A program made the position numbers and the translations under genes. A stretch of 12,860 bases of DNA, taken from assembly GCA_047629215.1 (NCBI GenBank), contig JBLHWO010000094.1, positions 1 through 12,860 of the forward strand, given 5' to 3'. The DNA is from CANLBN01 sp047629215. Lineage in GTDB: Bacteria > Pseudomonadota > Gammaproteobacteria > Pseudomonadales > Cellvibrionaceae. Below are positions 7,405 to 12,860 of this stretch, one piece after another; the first letter of the stretch is position 1; each line of letters opens with the position of its first letter. The notes below the pieces were generated by a model. That model saw nothing but the letters and a program-made list of their open reading frames with translations, was not told the origin of the DNA and searched no databases.

Positions 7405-7821
7405 ATGATTGTACGTGATTTAAGTGAAGCGAGTAAAACGCACCGCCGCATCGTTTCACCGGATAATAACTGGGAGAGTACCCGGCTATTGTTGAAGGGT
7501 GACAATATGGGGTTCTCCTTTCATATCACCACAATCTACAAGGGGGCAGATTTTAGCATGCACTATCAGAATCACTTAGAGTCGGTATACTGCATGTCCG
7601 GTGAAGGTGAAGTAGAGTCAGTCGCTGATGGCAAGAGATATCCGATAAAGCCGGGAACCCTCTACATATTGGATAAACATGATAAGCATATATTACGTGC
7701 TTTTGAAGAAATGAAAATGGCCTGTGTATTTAACCCTGCCCTCAATGGTAAAGAAGTCCATAATGTAGAGGGCGCTTACGAGCTCAACGCTGAAGCAGTT
7801 GAGCGAGGGCCTGGTCTTTAA
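7405..7821 (+). CDS. ectC: L-ectoine synthase
   Basis: EctC cyclises N-gamma-acetyl-diaminobutyrate by water elimination to give ectoine, the last step of the pathway. It is a small metal-dependent cupin. The 138-residue protein starts MIVRDL, like nearly all EctC proteins, and has SFHITTIYKG and NHLESVYCMSGEGEVE. It then has YPIKPGTLYILDKHDKHILRA. Glu59, Tyr87 and His95 line up with the iron ligands described for the Paenibacillus enzyme (Glu57, Tyr85, His93). ACVFNPALNGKEVH at about 106-119 is also typical. AAAGGA lies five bases before the ATG. It is separated from ectB by 54 bp and is probably in the same transcript. Neither ectoine hydroxylase (ectD) nor ask_ect follows it. Confidence 0.96.
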   Translation: MIVRDLSEASKTHRRIVSPDNNWESTRLLLKGDNMGFSFHITTIYKGADFSMHYQNHLESVYCMSGEGEVESVADGKRYPIKPGTLYILDKHDKHILRAFEEMKMACVFNPALNGKEVHNVEGAYELNAEAVERGPGL

Positions 7822-7906
7822 CTTGGAGTAGATGTAAATAGTTATTCTTCATGTAGTGGGCGGTTTGCCTCGCTTATAGGTGTCCGATGCTGTTATTTAT
7901 CCGTCT

Positions 7907-7926
7907 AGGGCAAAGCTCCTTTCCCT
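7907..7926 (+). terminator. Weak candidate terminator after ectC
   Basis: AGGG-C-AAAG, loop CTC and CTTTCCCT form an 8-bp stem with one bulged C, about 85 bp after ectC. Only a single T follows the stem, so any intrinsic termination would be weak. Confidence 0.2.
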
Positions 7927-8016
7927 TAGCTGTTCACTCCAGCAAAATTACTAGCTATTAACAATCGACGGTATTACAGAATTTATTGTAGTGGCATACT
8001 AAATCTGGCCGCCGAG

Positions 8017-8044
8017 TTACAGGTGATATTATTATCAGCTGTAA
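8017..8044. repeat. Long hairpin upstream of the IS3 remnant
   Basis: TTACAG-G-TGATA, loop TTAT and TATCA-G-CTGTAA form a stem of 11 paired bases interrupted by one G-G mismatch. There is no T-run. It ends 13 bases before the first codon of the OrfA remnant. Some insertion sequences carry such stems to block translation from outside transcripts; that role is only an inference here. Confidence 0.55.
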
Positions 8045-8057
8045 AGAAGTTAATATG

Positions 8058-8286
8058 ATGACAAAGTGGTTTAAACCAGAATTTAGGCAATGAAGTTGCT
8101 GAGCTTGTTGTCGATAAGGCTTATTCAATTAGAAAAAGCTGCAGAAGCTATGGGTGTGGGGAAATCTACCGTTGTAAGTGGACTCGAAATCTCCGCAGAG
8201 AACGTCATAGAGAGGAAACTCAAGGTACACTTATATCAGAAGAGTGACGCAAAATTTCAGCCATTGAGCGAATGATAGAGGCCCAA
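8058..8286 (+). pseudogene. IS3-family transposase OrfA remnant, frameshifted
   Basis: Read across three frames, this stretch spells an IS3-family OrfA (helix-turn-helix subunit of the transposase). The first frame, from ATG 8058, gives MMTKWFKPEFRQ. After an extra base near 8091, frame two gives EVAELVVDKAYSIR (8092-8133). After an extra A near 8134, frame three gives KAAEAMGVGKSTVVSGL. A lost base near 8184 leads to RNLRRERHREETQGTLISEE, then an in-frame TGA (8245-8247) and RKISAIERMIEAQ. The order and spacing match EFRQ-VAELVVD-YSIREAAEAMGVGKST-LRRER-TPQGT-ISEEQRKI of intact OrfA. OrfB and clear terminal repeats are absent. An ATG at 8090 opens a 61-codon ORF that is an artefact of the shifts. 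It is not functional. Confidence 0.8.
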
Positions 8287-8350
8287 TAAAAATTTAACGG
8301 TAGTTTTTAAAAAATATTGTCACTCAGCCAATTAATTAAAGAGAGTTAAG

Positions 8351-8947
8351 GTGGAGCGCCCGACTAAGGAACAGATAAGAGAATTGCCTTTGTATACTGG
8401 CCTGGATCTTGTAAATATTAAGATCATTGAAAATGAAGTTGATGCAGAAAATGTATTAAAAGTGCTAGAAAATCAAGTTTGCCTAGGATTTGATACAGAA
8501 AGTAAGCCTACTTTTCGTAAGGGTGAAATGACAGCGGGGCCTACGTTAATTCAGCTGGCCACTGCATCAAAGGCATACCTATTTCCCACTCGGTTCCCTG
8601 CTGCGGTATCGGCAGCGATGAAAATATTAACCGACCCTTCTATAAAAAAAGTAGGATTTGGTATTAAAGGCGACAGCAAAGAGCTACGCACCAAATTCAA
8701 TATAAATATAAGCAACACACTAGATTTATCGGTTAAGTTAAAAAAAATAACGGGAGAAAAAAATACTATTGGCGCTAAGTGTGCTGTCGCCATGGTGCTT
8801 AAATTACGTTTAGCCAAAAGAGCCCAAACATCAAACTGGGGCGCCTATCCCCTTAACAAAAGCCAAATTCTATATGCCGCAAATGATGCACATTGCGCAA
8901 TTTGTACTGAAATAGCATTGAAAGAATTAAACAGCATCCATTCATAA
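8351..8947 (+). CDS. 3'-5' exonuclease domain protein (DEDDy, RNase D/WRN-like)
   Basis: This 198-residue protein is a stand-alone exonuclease of the DnaQ-like, DNA_pol_A_exo1/RNase D type. The catalytic pattern is complete: FDTE with D48 and E50 (ExoI), GFGIKGDSKEL with D108 (ExoII), and YAANDAH with Y175 and D179 (ExoIII, Y-x3-D, hence DEDDy). Such proteins remove nucleotides from 3' ends of DNA or RNA; the substrate cannot be told from sequence. There is no HRDC or helicase domain, so it is much shorter than RNase D. The start is GTG 8351 with AAAGAGAG upstream; the next Met (residue 60) would delete the FDTE motif. It converges with the Rho-like gene, leaving 14 bp between the stop codons and no visible terminator. 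Confidence 0.85.
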   Translation: MERPTKEQIRELPLYTGLDLVNIKIIENEVDAENVLKVLENQVCLGFDTESKPTFRKGEMTAGPTLIQLATASKAYLFPTRFPAAVSAAMKILTDPSIKKVGFGIKGDSKELRTKFNINISNTLDLSVKLKKITGEKNTIGAKCAVAMVLKLRLAKRAQTSNWGAYPLNKSQILYAANDAHCAICTEIALKELNSIHS

Positions 8948-8961
8948 GCGGCTCCTACCCC

Positions 8962-9918
8962 TTATGTTGTCGAAAAAGCCTTCAGCAGTTCTGCATTGCT
9001 AGGAAATTTTTCTAATAACTCAAGTAGTTTCATGGCGCCGTCTACCGGTTTAAGCTGGGTAAGTGATCGTCGCAAAGTCCTTACTTTTTCGATATCTTTG
9101 GGGTCGATAAGAAGCTCCTCACGGCGCGTGCTACTTTGAGCAATATCCAGCGCGGGGAAAATCCGCTGATTCGCGATCTCTCGCGATAAAACGATTTCCA
9201 TATTACCTGTGCCCTTGAACTCCTCAAATATTACCTGATCCATCCTACTTCCCGTATCCACGAGGATGGTCGCTAGAATTGTCAGTGATCCACCGTTCTC
9301 AATGTTTCTGGCTGCGCCAAATAGTTTGCGTGGTATTTCCAAGGCTCTGGCGTCAACCCCGCCCGACATGGTCCGGCCACTGCTTTTTCGCTCTGCATTA
9401 TGGACTCGTGAGAGTCTTGTAAGAGAATCAATCACAATCATCACATCATGACCTTCACCCGCTTGCTTGCGGGCAGTTTTAAGCAGGTCATCGGCCACAC
9501 GCACGTGTTGGGCATAGCTTTCATCCGATGATGAGGCGTGCACTTCTGCCGAGACACTGCGCTTAAAATCAGTCACTTCTTCCGGTCGCTCATCAATGAG
9601 TAGGGCATAAAGCCTTATCTTGGGATAAGCTGCGCTCACCGCCTGACAAATATGTTTTAACATAGTCGTTTTACCACATCCCGGTGGCGCAACAATCAAC
9701 CCTCGCTGCCCCATGCCTATTGGTGTGATCAAATCCATCGCGCGAATGGTGGGTTGCTGAGAGCCAGACTCTAGGCGAATACATGGAGCAGGGTGAATGG
9801 CGACGCCATTTAAAAAACGCTTTTGTGGATCACTAGAATACGAATCCTCACCTAACTCATCTACAGGTTTGGTAACTTTAGGTTTCTTTACCTTCAAACT
9901 TAATGTTTTTCTTATCAT
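8962..9918 (-). CDS. Rho-like ATPase lacking the N-terminal RNA-binding domain
   Basis: This 318-residue protein matches the C-terminal RecA-type motor domain of transcription termination factor Rho. It has Walker A APPGCGKTT (77-85) and LIDERPEEVT with the catalytic Glu at about 110. Walker B/DSLTRL lies at 160-169, and a Q-loop region (KSSGRTMSGGVDA) at 178-190. The R-loop DTGSRMDQVIFEEFKGTGNM spans 221-240, and the arginine finger is in STRREELL (R265). E. coli Rho has 419 residues; here the Rho_N and cold-shock-like primary RNA-binding domains are replaced by about 30 Lys-rich and acidic residues. A TAA 12 bp upstream of the ATG rules out in-frame extension. The Walker A loop has GC where E. 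coli has KA (APPKAGKT); that Lys181 is near the bicyclomycin site. No Shine-Dalgarno is evident. It may be an accessory Rho paralogue rather than the housekeeping factor. Confidence 0.85.
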   Translation of the reverse strand: MIRKTLSLKVKKPKVTKPVDELGEDSYSSDPQKRFLNGVAIHPAPCIRLESGSQQPTIRAMDLITPIGMGQRGLIVAPPGCGKTTMLKHICQAVSAAYPKIRLYALLIDERPEEVTDFKRSVSAEVHASSSDESYAQHVRVADDLLKTARKQAGEGHDVMIVIDSLTRLSRVHNAERKSSGRTMSGGVDARALEIPRKLFGAARNIENGGSLTILATILVDTGSRMDQVIFEEFKGTGNMEIVLSREIANQRIFPALDIAQSSTRREELLIDPKDIEKVRTLRRSLTQLKPVDGAMKLLELLEKFPSNAELLKAFSTT

Positions 9919-9968
9919 GGTGTCGATTTATGGCCTTGTATTTATAGTCTGGACAATGAAGTATCTTG

Positions 9969-9974
9969 ATTATA
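9969..9974 (-). promoter_or_regulatory. Candidate -10 box for the Rho-like gene
   Basis: Read on the minus strand, TATAAT lies about 50 bp before the ATG at 9918. The expected -35 position has only weak matches (TTCAGA with a 19-bp gap), so this is a tentative call. Confidence 0.3.
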
Positions 9975-10116
9975 AAGTACAGAACAGTAAAAATCTGAAC
10001 AGATCGAAAAAAATATTCCATGACTTGATCAGAGGCTCCCTAGCAGACACACTGTTGTCATGAGTCCTGCGCCAACAATTACAACAATATTGCAACTAAA
10101 GTTAACATACTAAAAC

Positions 10117-10144
10117 TTTTACTCACCAGACGTCGTAAGTAAAA
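10117..10144. promoter_or_regulatory. Dyad between the Rho-like gene and yceI
   Basis: TTTTACT (10117-10123) and AGTAAAA (10138-10144) are perfect inverted arms around the palindrome GACGTC (10129-10134). TTTACT (10118-10123) and TAAAAT (10140-10145) could also be read as a weak -35/-10 pair with a 16-bp spacer for yceI. This could be an operator over the yceI promoter. Confidence 0.3.
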
Positions 10145-10176
10145 TTAATTTTAAACTATTTATTAAGGGTGATGTT

Positions 10177-10809
10177 GTGAAACGGGTAAGAATGGGTGTC
10201 ATCTTAGCGGTGTTGAGTTTAGCCGGGTGTATTTCATGGGCTTTTGCTAAAAGTCCATTTAATGATATGCCTCAAGGAGAGTATAAGCTTGACCTCAGTC
10301 ATGCTTCAATTGTGTGGAGAGTTTCTCACTTAGGTCTGTCAGACTATGTAGCACGCTTTACTGAGTTTGATGCCAGTATTGATTACCGGCCCAACAATAT
10401 TGAAAAGAGCAGTGTAACGGCATCTATTAATCCAATGTCGATTCAAACCGCTTATCCTAACGCAGCAAAAAAAGATTTTAACAAAGAGCTAGCGATGGAT
10501 AAAGGGTGGTTTAATGCGGGTGAATTTGCCAGCATTACGTTTACGTCCACTTCACTTAATATGACGGCTGAAAAAACAGCAATAATGAAAGGTAAGCTAA
10601 CCTTTTTAGGTCTTACAAAAGAAATTGTATTAGATGTTACATTTAACGGCGCGATGACCCGACAACCATTCAGCGGAAAACCGACTATGGGCTTTTCTGC
10701 GAGCACTAATTTAATGCGTTCTGAATTTGGAATGAGCAAATATGTGCCTAATATTGGCGACAGTGTTGAAGTATTGATTGAGGGCGAATTTGCCTACGCT
10801 GGCGAATAG
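10177..10809 (+). CDS. yceI: YceI family periplasmic protein (first copy)
   Basis: This 210-residue protein has an export signal followed by a YceI domain. The basic start MKRVRMG leads into a hydrophobic stretch to about residue 24. Cleavage could be after AFA-24 (signal peptidase I), or at the lipobox-like LAGC with Cys18 if it is a lipoprotein; the sequence does not decide. The mature part has GEYKLDLSHASIVWRVSHLG and the blocks VTASINPMSI, KGWFNAGEFASITFTST, KGKLTFLGLTKEIVLDVTFNG and SEFGMSKYVPNIGDSVEVLIEGEF. YceI proteins are lipocalin-like beta-barrels; some bind polyisoprenoid quinones and are induced by base or osmotic stress in E. coli. The start is GTG with AAGGGTGAT upstream. It is followed after 21 bp by cytochrome b561. 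Confidence 0.92.
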   Translation: MKRVRMGVILAVLSLAGCISWAFAKSPFNDMPQGEYKLDLSHASIVWRVSHLGLSDYVARFTEFDASIDYRPNNIEKSSVTASINPMSIQTAYPNAAKKDFNKELAMDKGWFNAGEFASITFTSTSLNMTAEKTAIMKGKLTFLGLTKEIVLDVTFNGAMTRQPFSGKPTMGFSASTNLMRSEFGMSKYVPNIGDSVEVLIEGEFAYAGE

Positions 10810-10830
10810 CCAAAGCCTGTCAGAATACAA

Positions 10831-11391
10831 ATGAGCTTACAACAGAATAGATATCATAGTGTGATCATTGTTCTGCACTGGGCAGTGGCCGCGGGCTTAA
10901 TATTTATGTTTGCCAGTGGCCTATACATGGTCAATGCAGACATCACTAAGGCTGAGCAATATAAGCTATTTCAAATTCACAAAGCCTCCGGCGTAGTGGT
11001 TCTGTGGGCTGTGGTGCTTAGAATTGTTATGCGTATTTTTACCCATGCGCCTGCGTTCCCCAGAGTATTAAACAAGGCGCAAATAGCCCAAGCTAAAATG
11101 GGCCATATTACTTTGTATGTTGCTTTAATCACCATGCCCTTATCGGGATGGTTAATGGTTTCAGCCAGTCCATTTGGGTTACCAACATTTGTGTTCGTAG
11201 ATTGGATTAAGTGGCCCCATATTCCAGGTGTTGCCCGAAATAAAGCAATTGAAAATTTAGCCAATAACATCCATTGGCTTACGGCTATTGGATTGTTTTC
11301 GCTTGTTATTGGACATATAAGCGCGGTTATTTGGCATAAAAAACGCCATAATATTACTCTTTTAAGCCGTATTTGGTGGACCAAAAAATGA
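10831..11391 (+). CDS. cybB: Cytochrome b561 (CybB-type)
   Basis: This is a 186-residue inner-membrane di-haem cytochrome with four predicted transmembrane helices, at about 13-32, 50-68, 92-111 and 148-168. His16, His50, His148 and His162 match the spacing of the four haem ligands of E. coli CybB (13/47/137/151). It has the family motifs RYHSVIIVLHW, IHKASGVVVL, MPLSGWLMVSAS and the IHW/IGH pair. It probably passes electrons between quinol and a partner; E. coli CybB is a superoxide:ubiquinone oxidoreductase. It sits between two yceI genes. The stop overlaps the next gene as ATGA (11388-11391), which shows tight coupling. The ATG at 10831 has little Shine-Dalgarno sequence. Confidence 0.93.
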   Translation: MSLQQNRYHSVIIVLHWAVAAGLIFMFASGLYMVNADITKAEQYKLFQIHKASGVVVLWAVVLRIVMRIFTHAPAFPRVLNKAQIAQAKMGHITLYVALITMPLSGWLMVSASPFGLPTFVFVDWIKWPHIPGVARNKAIENLANNIHWLTAIGLFSLVIGHISAVIWHKKRHNITLLSRIWWTKK

Positions 11392-11945
11392 TTAGAATGC
11401 AATTGATTAAAACACAAGACCTTCTGCTAGTATTGACGCTCGTTTTATTACTAACGACCGGTACGCTTGCCCAAGCACAGTTAATAAAGGCCAATGAAAA
11501 TAACGGAGAGCTTACGTTTTCTGGAAGACACGTTGGTATGAGTTTCAAAGGTGTGTTTGCTAAATGGCAAGCTGAACTCATATTGCCTCCTGCTGAGCAA
11601 GTGAGCATCAACGCTAAGTTCTATTTGAGCAGCGCTAAAACTGGCGACAGTACTTACGATCAAACCTTGCCCGAAGGTGATTGGTTCGATATTGCTAATT
11701 ACCCCACGGCAGAATTTAAAAGCAATAATATCGTAGCAACTAATACGGGCTACCAAGTAAAGGGTATTTTTACGTTAAAGGGTATTTCAAATGAAGTGAG
11801 CTTTTTGCTTGTTGAAGAAGATGCGCAATTAACATCAATATTCGATATAAGCAGATTAGATTACAATATTGGGGTAGAGTCAGATCCAAAAGCTGAATGG
11901 GTTGATAAAACTATTTCCATGTCTCTACGAATTAATAAAAAATAG
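11388..11945 (+). CDS. YceI family periplasmic protein (second copy)
   Basis: This 185-residue protein is a divergent YceI homologue. A strong signal peptide (core DLLLVLTLVLLLTTGTL) is likely cleaved after AQA, at about residue 30. The mature part has the YceI layout: GELTFSGRHVGMSFKGVFAKW, then INAKFYLSSAKTGD, EGDWFDIANYPTAEFKSNNI and KGIFTLKGISNEVSFLL. The domain end is DYNIGVES-(x)n-VDKTISMSLRI. I chose ATG 11388 because it overlaps the cytochrome stop as ATGA; a TTG at 11373 in the same frame is less likely. It differs clearly from the first yceI product and is not a recent duplicate. Its quinone or haem-redox link to the cytochrome b561 is an inference from the neighbourhood. Confidence 0.9.
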   Translation: MIRMQLIKTQDLLLVLTLVLLLTTGTLAQAQLIKANENNGELTFSGRHVGMSFKGVFAKWQAELILPPAEQVSINAKFYLSSAKTGDSTYDQTLPEGDWFDIANYPTAEFKSNNIVATNTGYQVKGIFTLKGISNEVSFLLVEEDAQLTSIFDISRLDYNIGVESDPKAEWVDKTISMSLRINKK

Positions 11946-11990
11946 CAGAGAATAGAGTAGTCACGTCAATAAGTAACCGTTGTCGAGGAT

Positions 11991-12085
11991 TAAACCGAAA
12001 AACCGCAGTAGATGATCTTTAGGACCTACGAATGCCACAAGGCAATGGATGCCCATGAGTGGCTCAACTGCGATTTTTAGGTTTA
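11991..12085. repeat. 95-bp inverted-repeat element (dispersed repeat, copy 2)
   Basis: TAAACCGAAAAACCGCAGT (11991-12009) and its partner (12067-12085) pair at 17 of 19 positions, which gives clear terminal inverted repeats. Inside are TGCC-ACAA-GGCA and GCCAC/GTGGC stems. The bases at 12064-12081 are the exact reverse complement of 5154-5171 near ectA. It has no coding capacity. It resembles a MITE or REP-type element; no target-site duplication was evident. Confidence 0.7.
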
Positions 12086-12132
12086 GATACTGGAAAATCA
12101 ACCACTACTAATATCAAAAAGACGGTGACCTA

Positions 12133-12840
12133 ATGTGGTTGAATGATAAGCAAGTGATCGATTCTACAGTAGAGACATACCGAGAATCTTTGTTGAGCTC
12201 TTGTCCTAATCATATCGTGATAGATGGCATATTTGATGAGACCAAGCTTGATGAGGTGATGAGCATCTTGCACCAGCCCCAGCATTGGAAAACTCAAAAA
12301 CATACTTACTCAGCTTTATATGTAGACAACGCTCTGTGGCAAAACACGAGTAAGGAGCAGTGCTTTGTACGGCGCGATGTGTGGCAGCGTGATGCAGTGA
12401 GTCCTAACGTAGCGCATAATGCAGCCCAGGATTTTTTGTCATTCCTACGTGGTGATGAGTTTATGTCCGTGTTATCGCGTATTTTTAATGTGTACTTAAC
12501 CGATATGAATGTGGCTGATCCCGCAATTAATACCAATTATTTTCGCTTGGCGGCGAGGGATTTTGTTGAGCAGCATGCGGATGATTCACCTGGGAGAGAG
12601 GTCTGCATGTTGTTGTATTTGAATAAAGAGTGGAGCAGCAAAGCGGGGGGAGAGCTTGGCTTTTTGGGTGAGAAAATAGGCGAGAAAGATAGTCAAACTA
12701 TTACTATTTCACCGTTATACAACCGCTGTGTTTTGTTTGATCCTTCATCAAAAGGCTCTGAGCACTGGGTGGAAAAAATACACTCTGAATATGCTGATAA
12801 ATACCGCTATAACGTGACCAGTTGGTATTGGGGAGAATAG
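12133..12840 (+). CDS. 2OG-Fe(II) oxygenase, prolyl 4-hydroxylase-like
   Basis: This 235-residue protein fits the 2-oxoglutarate/Fe(II) dioxygenase fold. The metal ligands are the H148-A-D150 pair in VEQHADDSPGREV and H211 in GSEHWVEKI. R225 in KYRYNVTSWYW is placed to bind the 2-oxoglutarate carboxylate. LLYLNKEW and GGELGFL (172-178), then NRCVLFDPSSKGSEHWV, are typical of the prolyl-4-hydroxylase/Tpa1-like branch. It probably hydroxylates a protein side chain or small molecule, but the substrate is unknown. It is not ectoine hydroxylase: the EctD signature with FxWHSDFETWH is absent. The ATG at 12133 has a weak ribosome site. It lies about 190 bp after the second yceI, separated from it by the inverted-repeat element. 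Confidence 0.8.
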   Translation: MWLNDKQVIDSTVETYRESLLSSCPNHIVIDGIFDETKLDEVMSILHQPQHWKTQKHTYSALYVDNALWQNTSKEQCFVRRDVWQRDAVSPNVAHNAAQDFLSFLRGDEFMSVLSRIFNVYLTDMNVADPAINTNYFRLAARDFVEQHADDSPGREVCMLLYLNKEWSSKAGGELGFLGEKIGEKDSQTITISPLYNRCVLFDPSSKGSEHWVEKIHSEYADKYRYNVTSWYWGE

Positions 12841-12860
12841 TTGTGATCGTTTTTTATAAA

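Larger units (their letters stand above)
7822..8057. other. Intergenic region downstream of ectC
   Basis: No gene is seen in this 236-bp stretch. It contains two hairpins, listed separately (7907-7926 and 8017-8044). Part of it may be the left flank of the decayed insertion sequence that follows, but I could not identify a terminal repeat. Confidence 0.5.

Noticed and set aside
8090..8275. Intact 61-residue protein starting at ATG 8090
   Set aside because: Its sequence is a piece of IS3 OrfA reached by frameshifts. The homologous residues before and after it lie in other frames.
11373..11387. TTG start for the second yceI gene
   Set aside because: ATG 11388 overlaps the upstream stop as ATGA and gives a normal signal peptide. 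The extra five codons lie within the cytochrome gene.
12133..12840. Ectoine 5-hydroxylase (EctD) for the nearby ect cluster
   Set aside because: EctD is a PhyH-family protein of about 300 residues with an FxWHSDFETWH signature. This protein is shorter, lacks that motif and resembles the prolyl-hydroxylase branch.

Overview
The window looks like chromosomal DNA from a marine or moderately halophilic gammaproteobacterium of low-to-moderate G+C. The evidence is the proteobacterial prkA-yeaH-spoVR stress cluster, a complete ectoine (compatible solute) cluster with its MarR-type regulator EctR, and cytochrome b561/YceI genes. The order cannot be fixed from sequence alone. At least five of the twelve start codons called look non-ATG (GTG or TTG).

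Layout: (1) 1-3550, minus strand: prkA (serine kinase/AAA+), yeaH (DUF444, VWA-like) and the first 83 codons of spoVR; yeaH and spoVR overlap by ATGA. (2) 3551-4498: about 0.9 kb without a recognisable gene, with several inverted repeats and one doubtful 40-codon ORF. (3) 4499-7821: ectR (minus) divergent from ectA-ectB-ectC (plus). The three enzymes turn aspartate semialdehyde into ectoine. The 524-bp divergent region holds a match to the published EctR operator over a TATAGT -10-like hexamer, and a copy of a dispersed repeat. No ectD or ask_ect is present. (4) 7822-8350: intergenic DNA with a long hairpin followed by a decayed IS3-family OrfA. (5) 8351-9918: a DEDDy-type 3'-5' exonuclease converges on a short Rho-like ATPase that lacks the N-terminal RNA-binding domain. 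(6) 10177-11945: yceI, cytochrome b561, yceI, probably one operon for the membrane and periplasm. (7) 11946-12860: a 95-bp inverted-repeat element sharing 18 identical bases with the repeat near ectA, then a 2OG-Fe(II) oxygenase.

The theme is stress: starvation and stationary phase (prkA cluster), osmotic stress (ect) and envelope redox (YceI/b561). The items most worth following up are the Rho-like ATPase without its primary RNA-binding domain, the EctR operator match, and the dispersed hairpin repeat. No clearly new multi-gene system was found.
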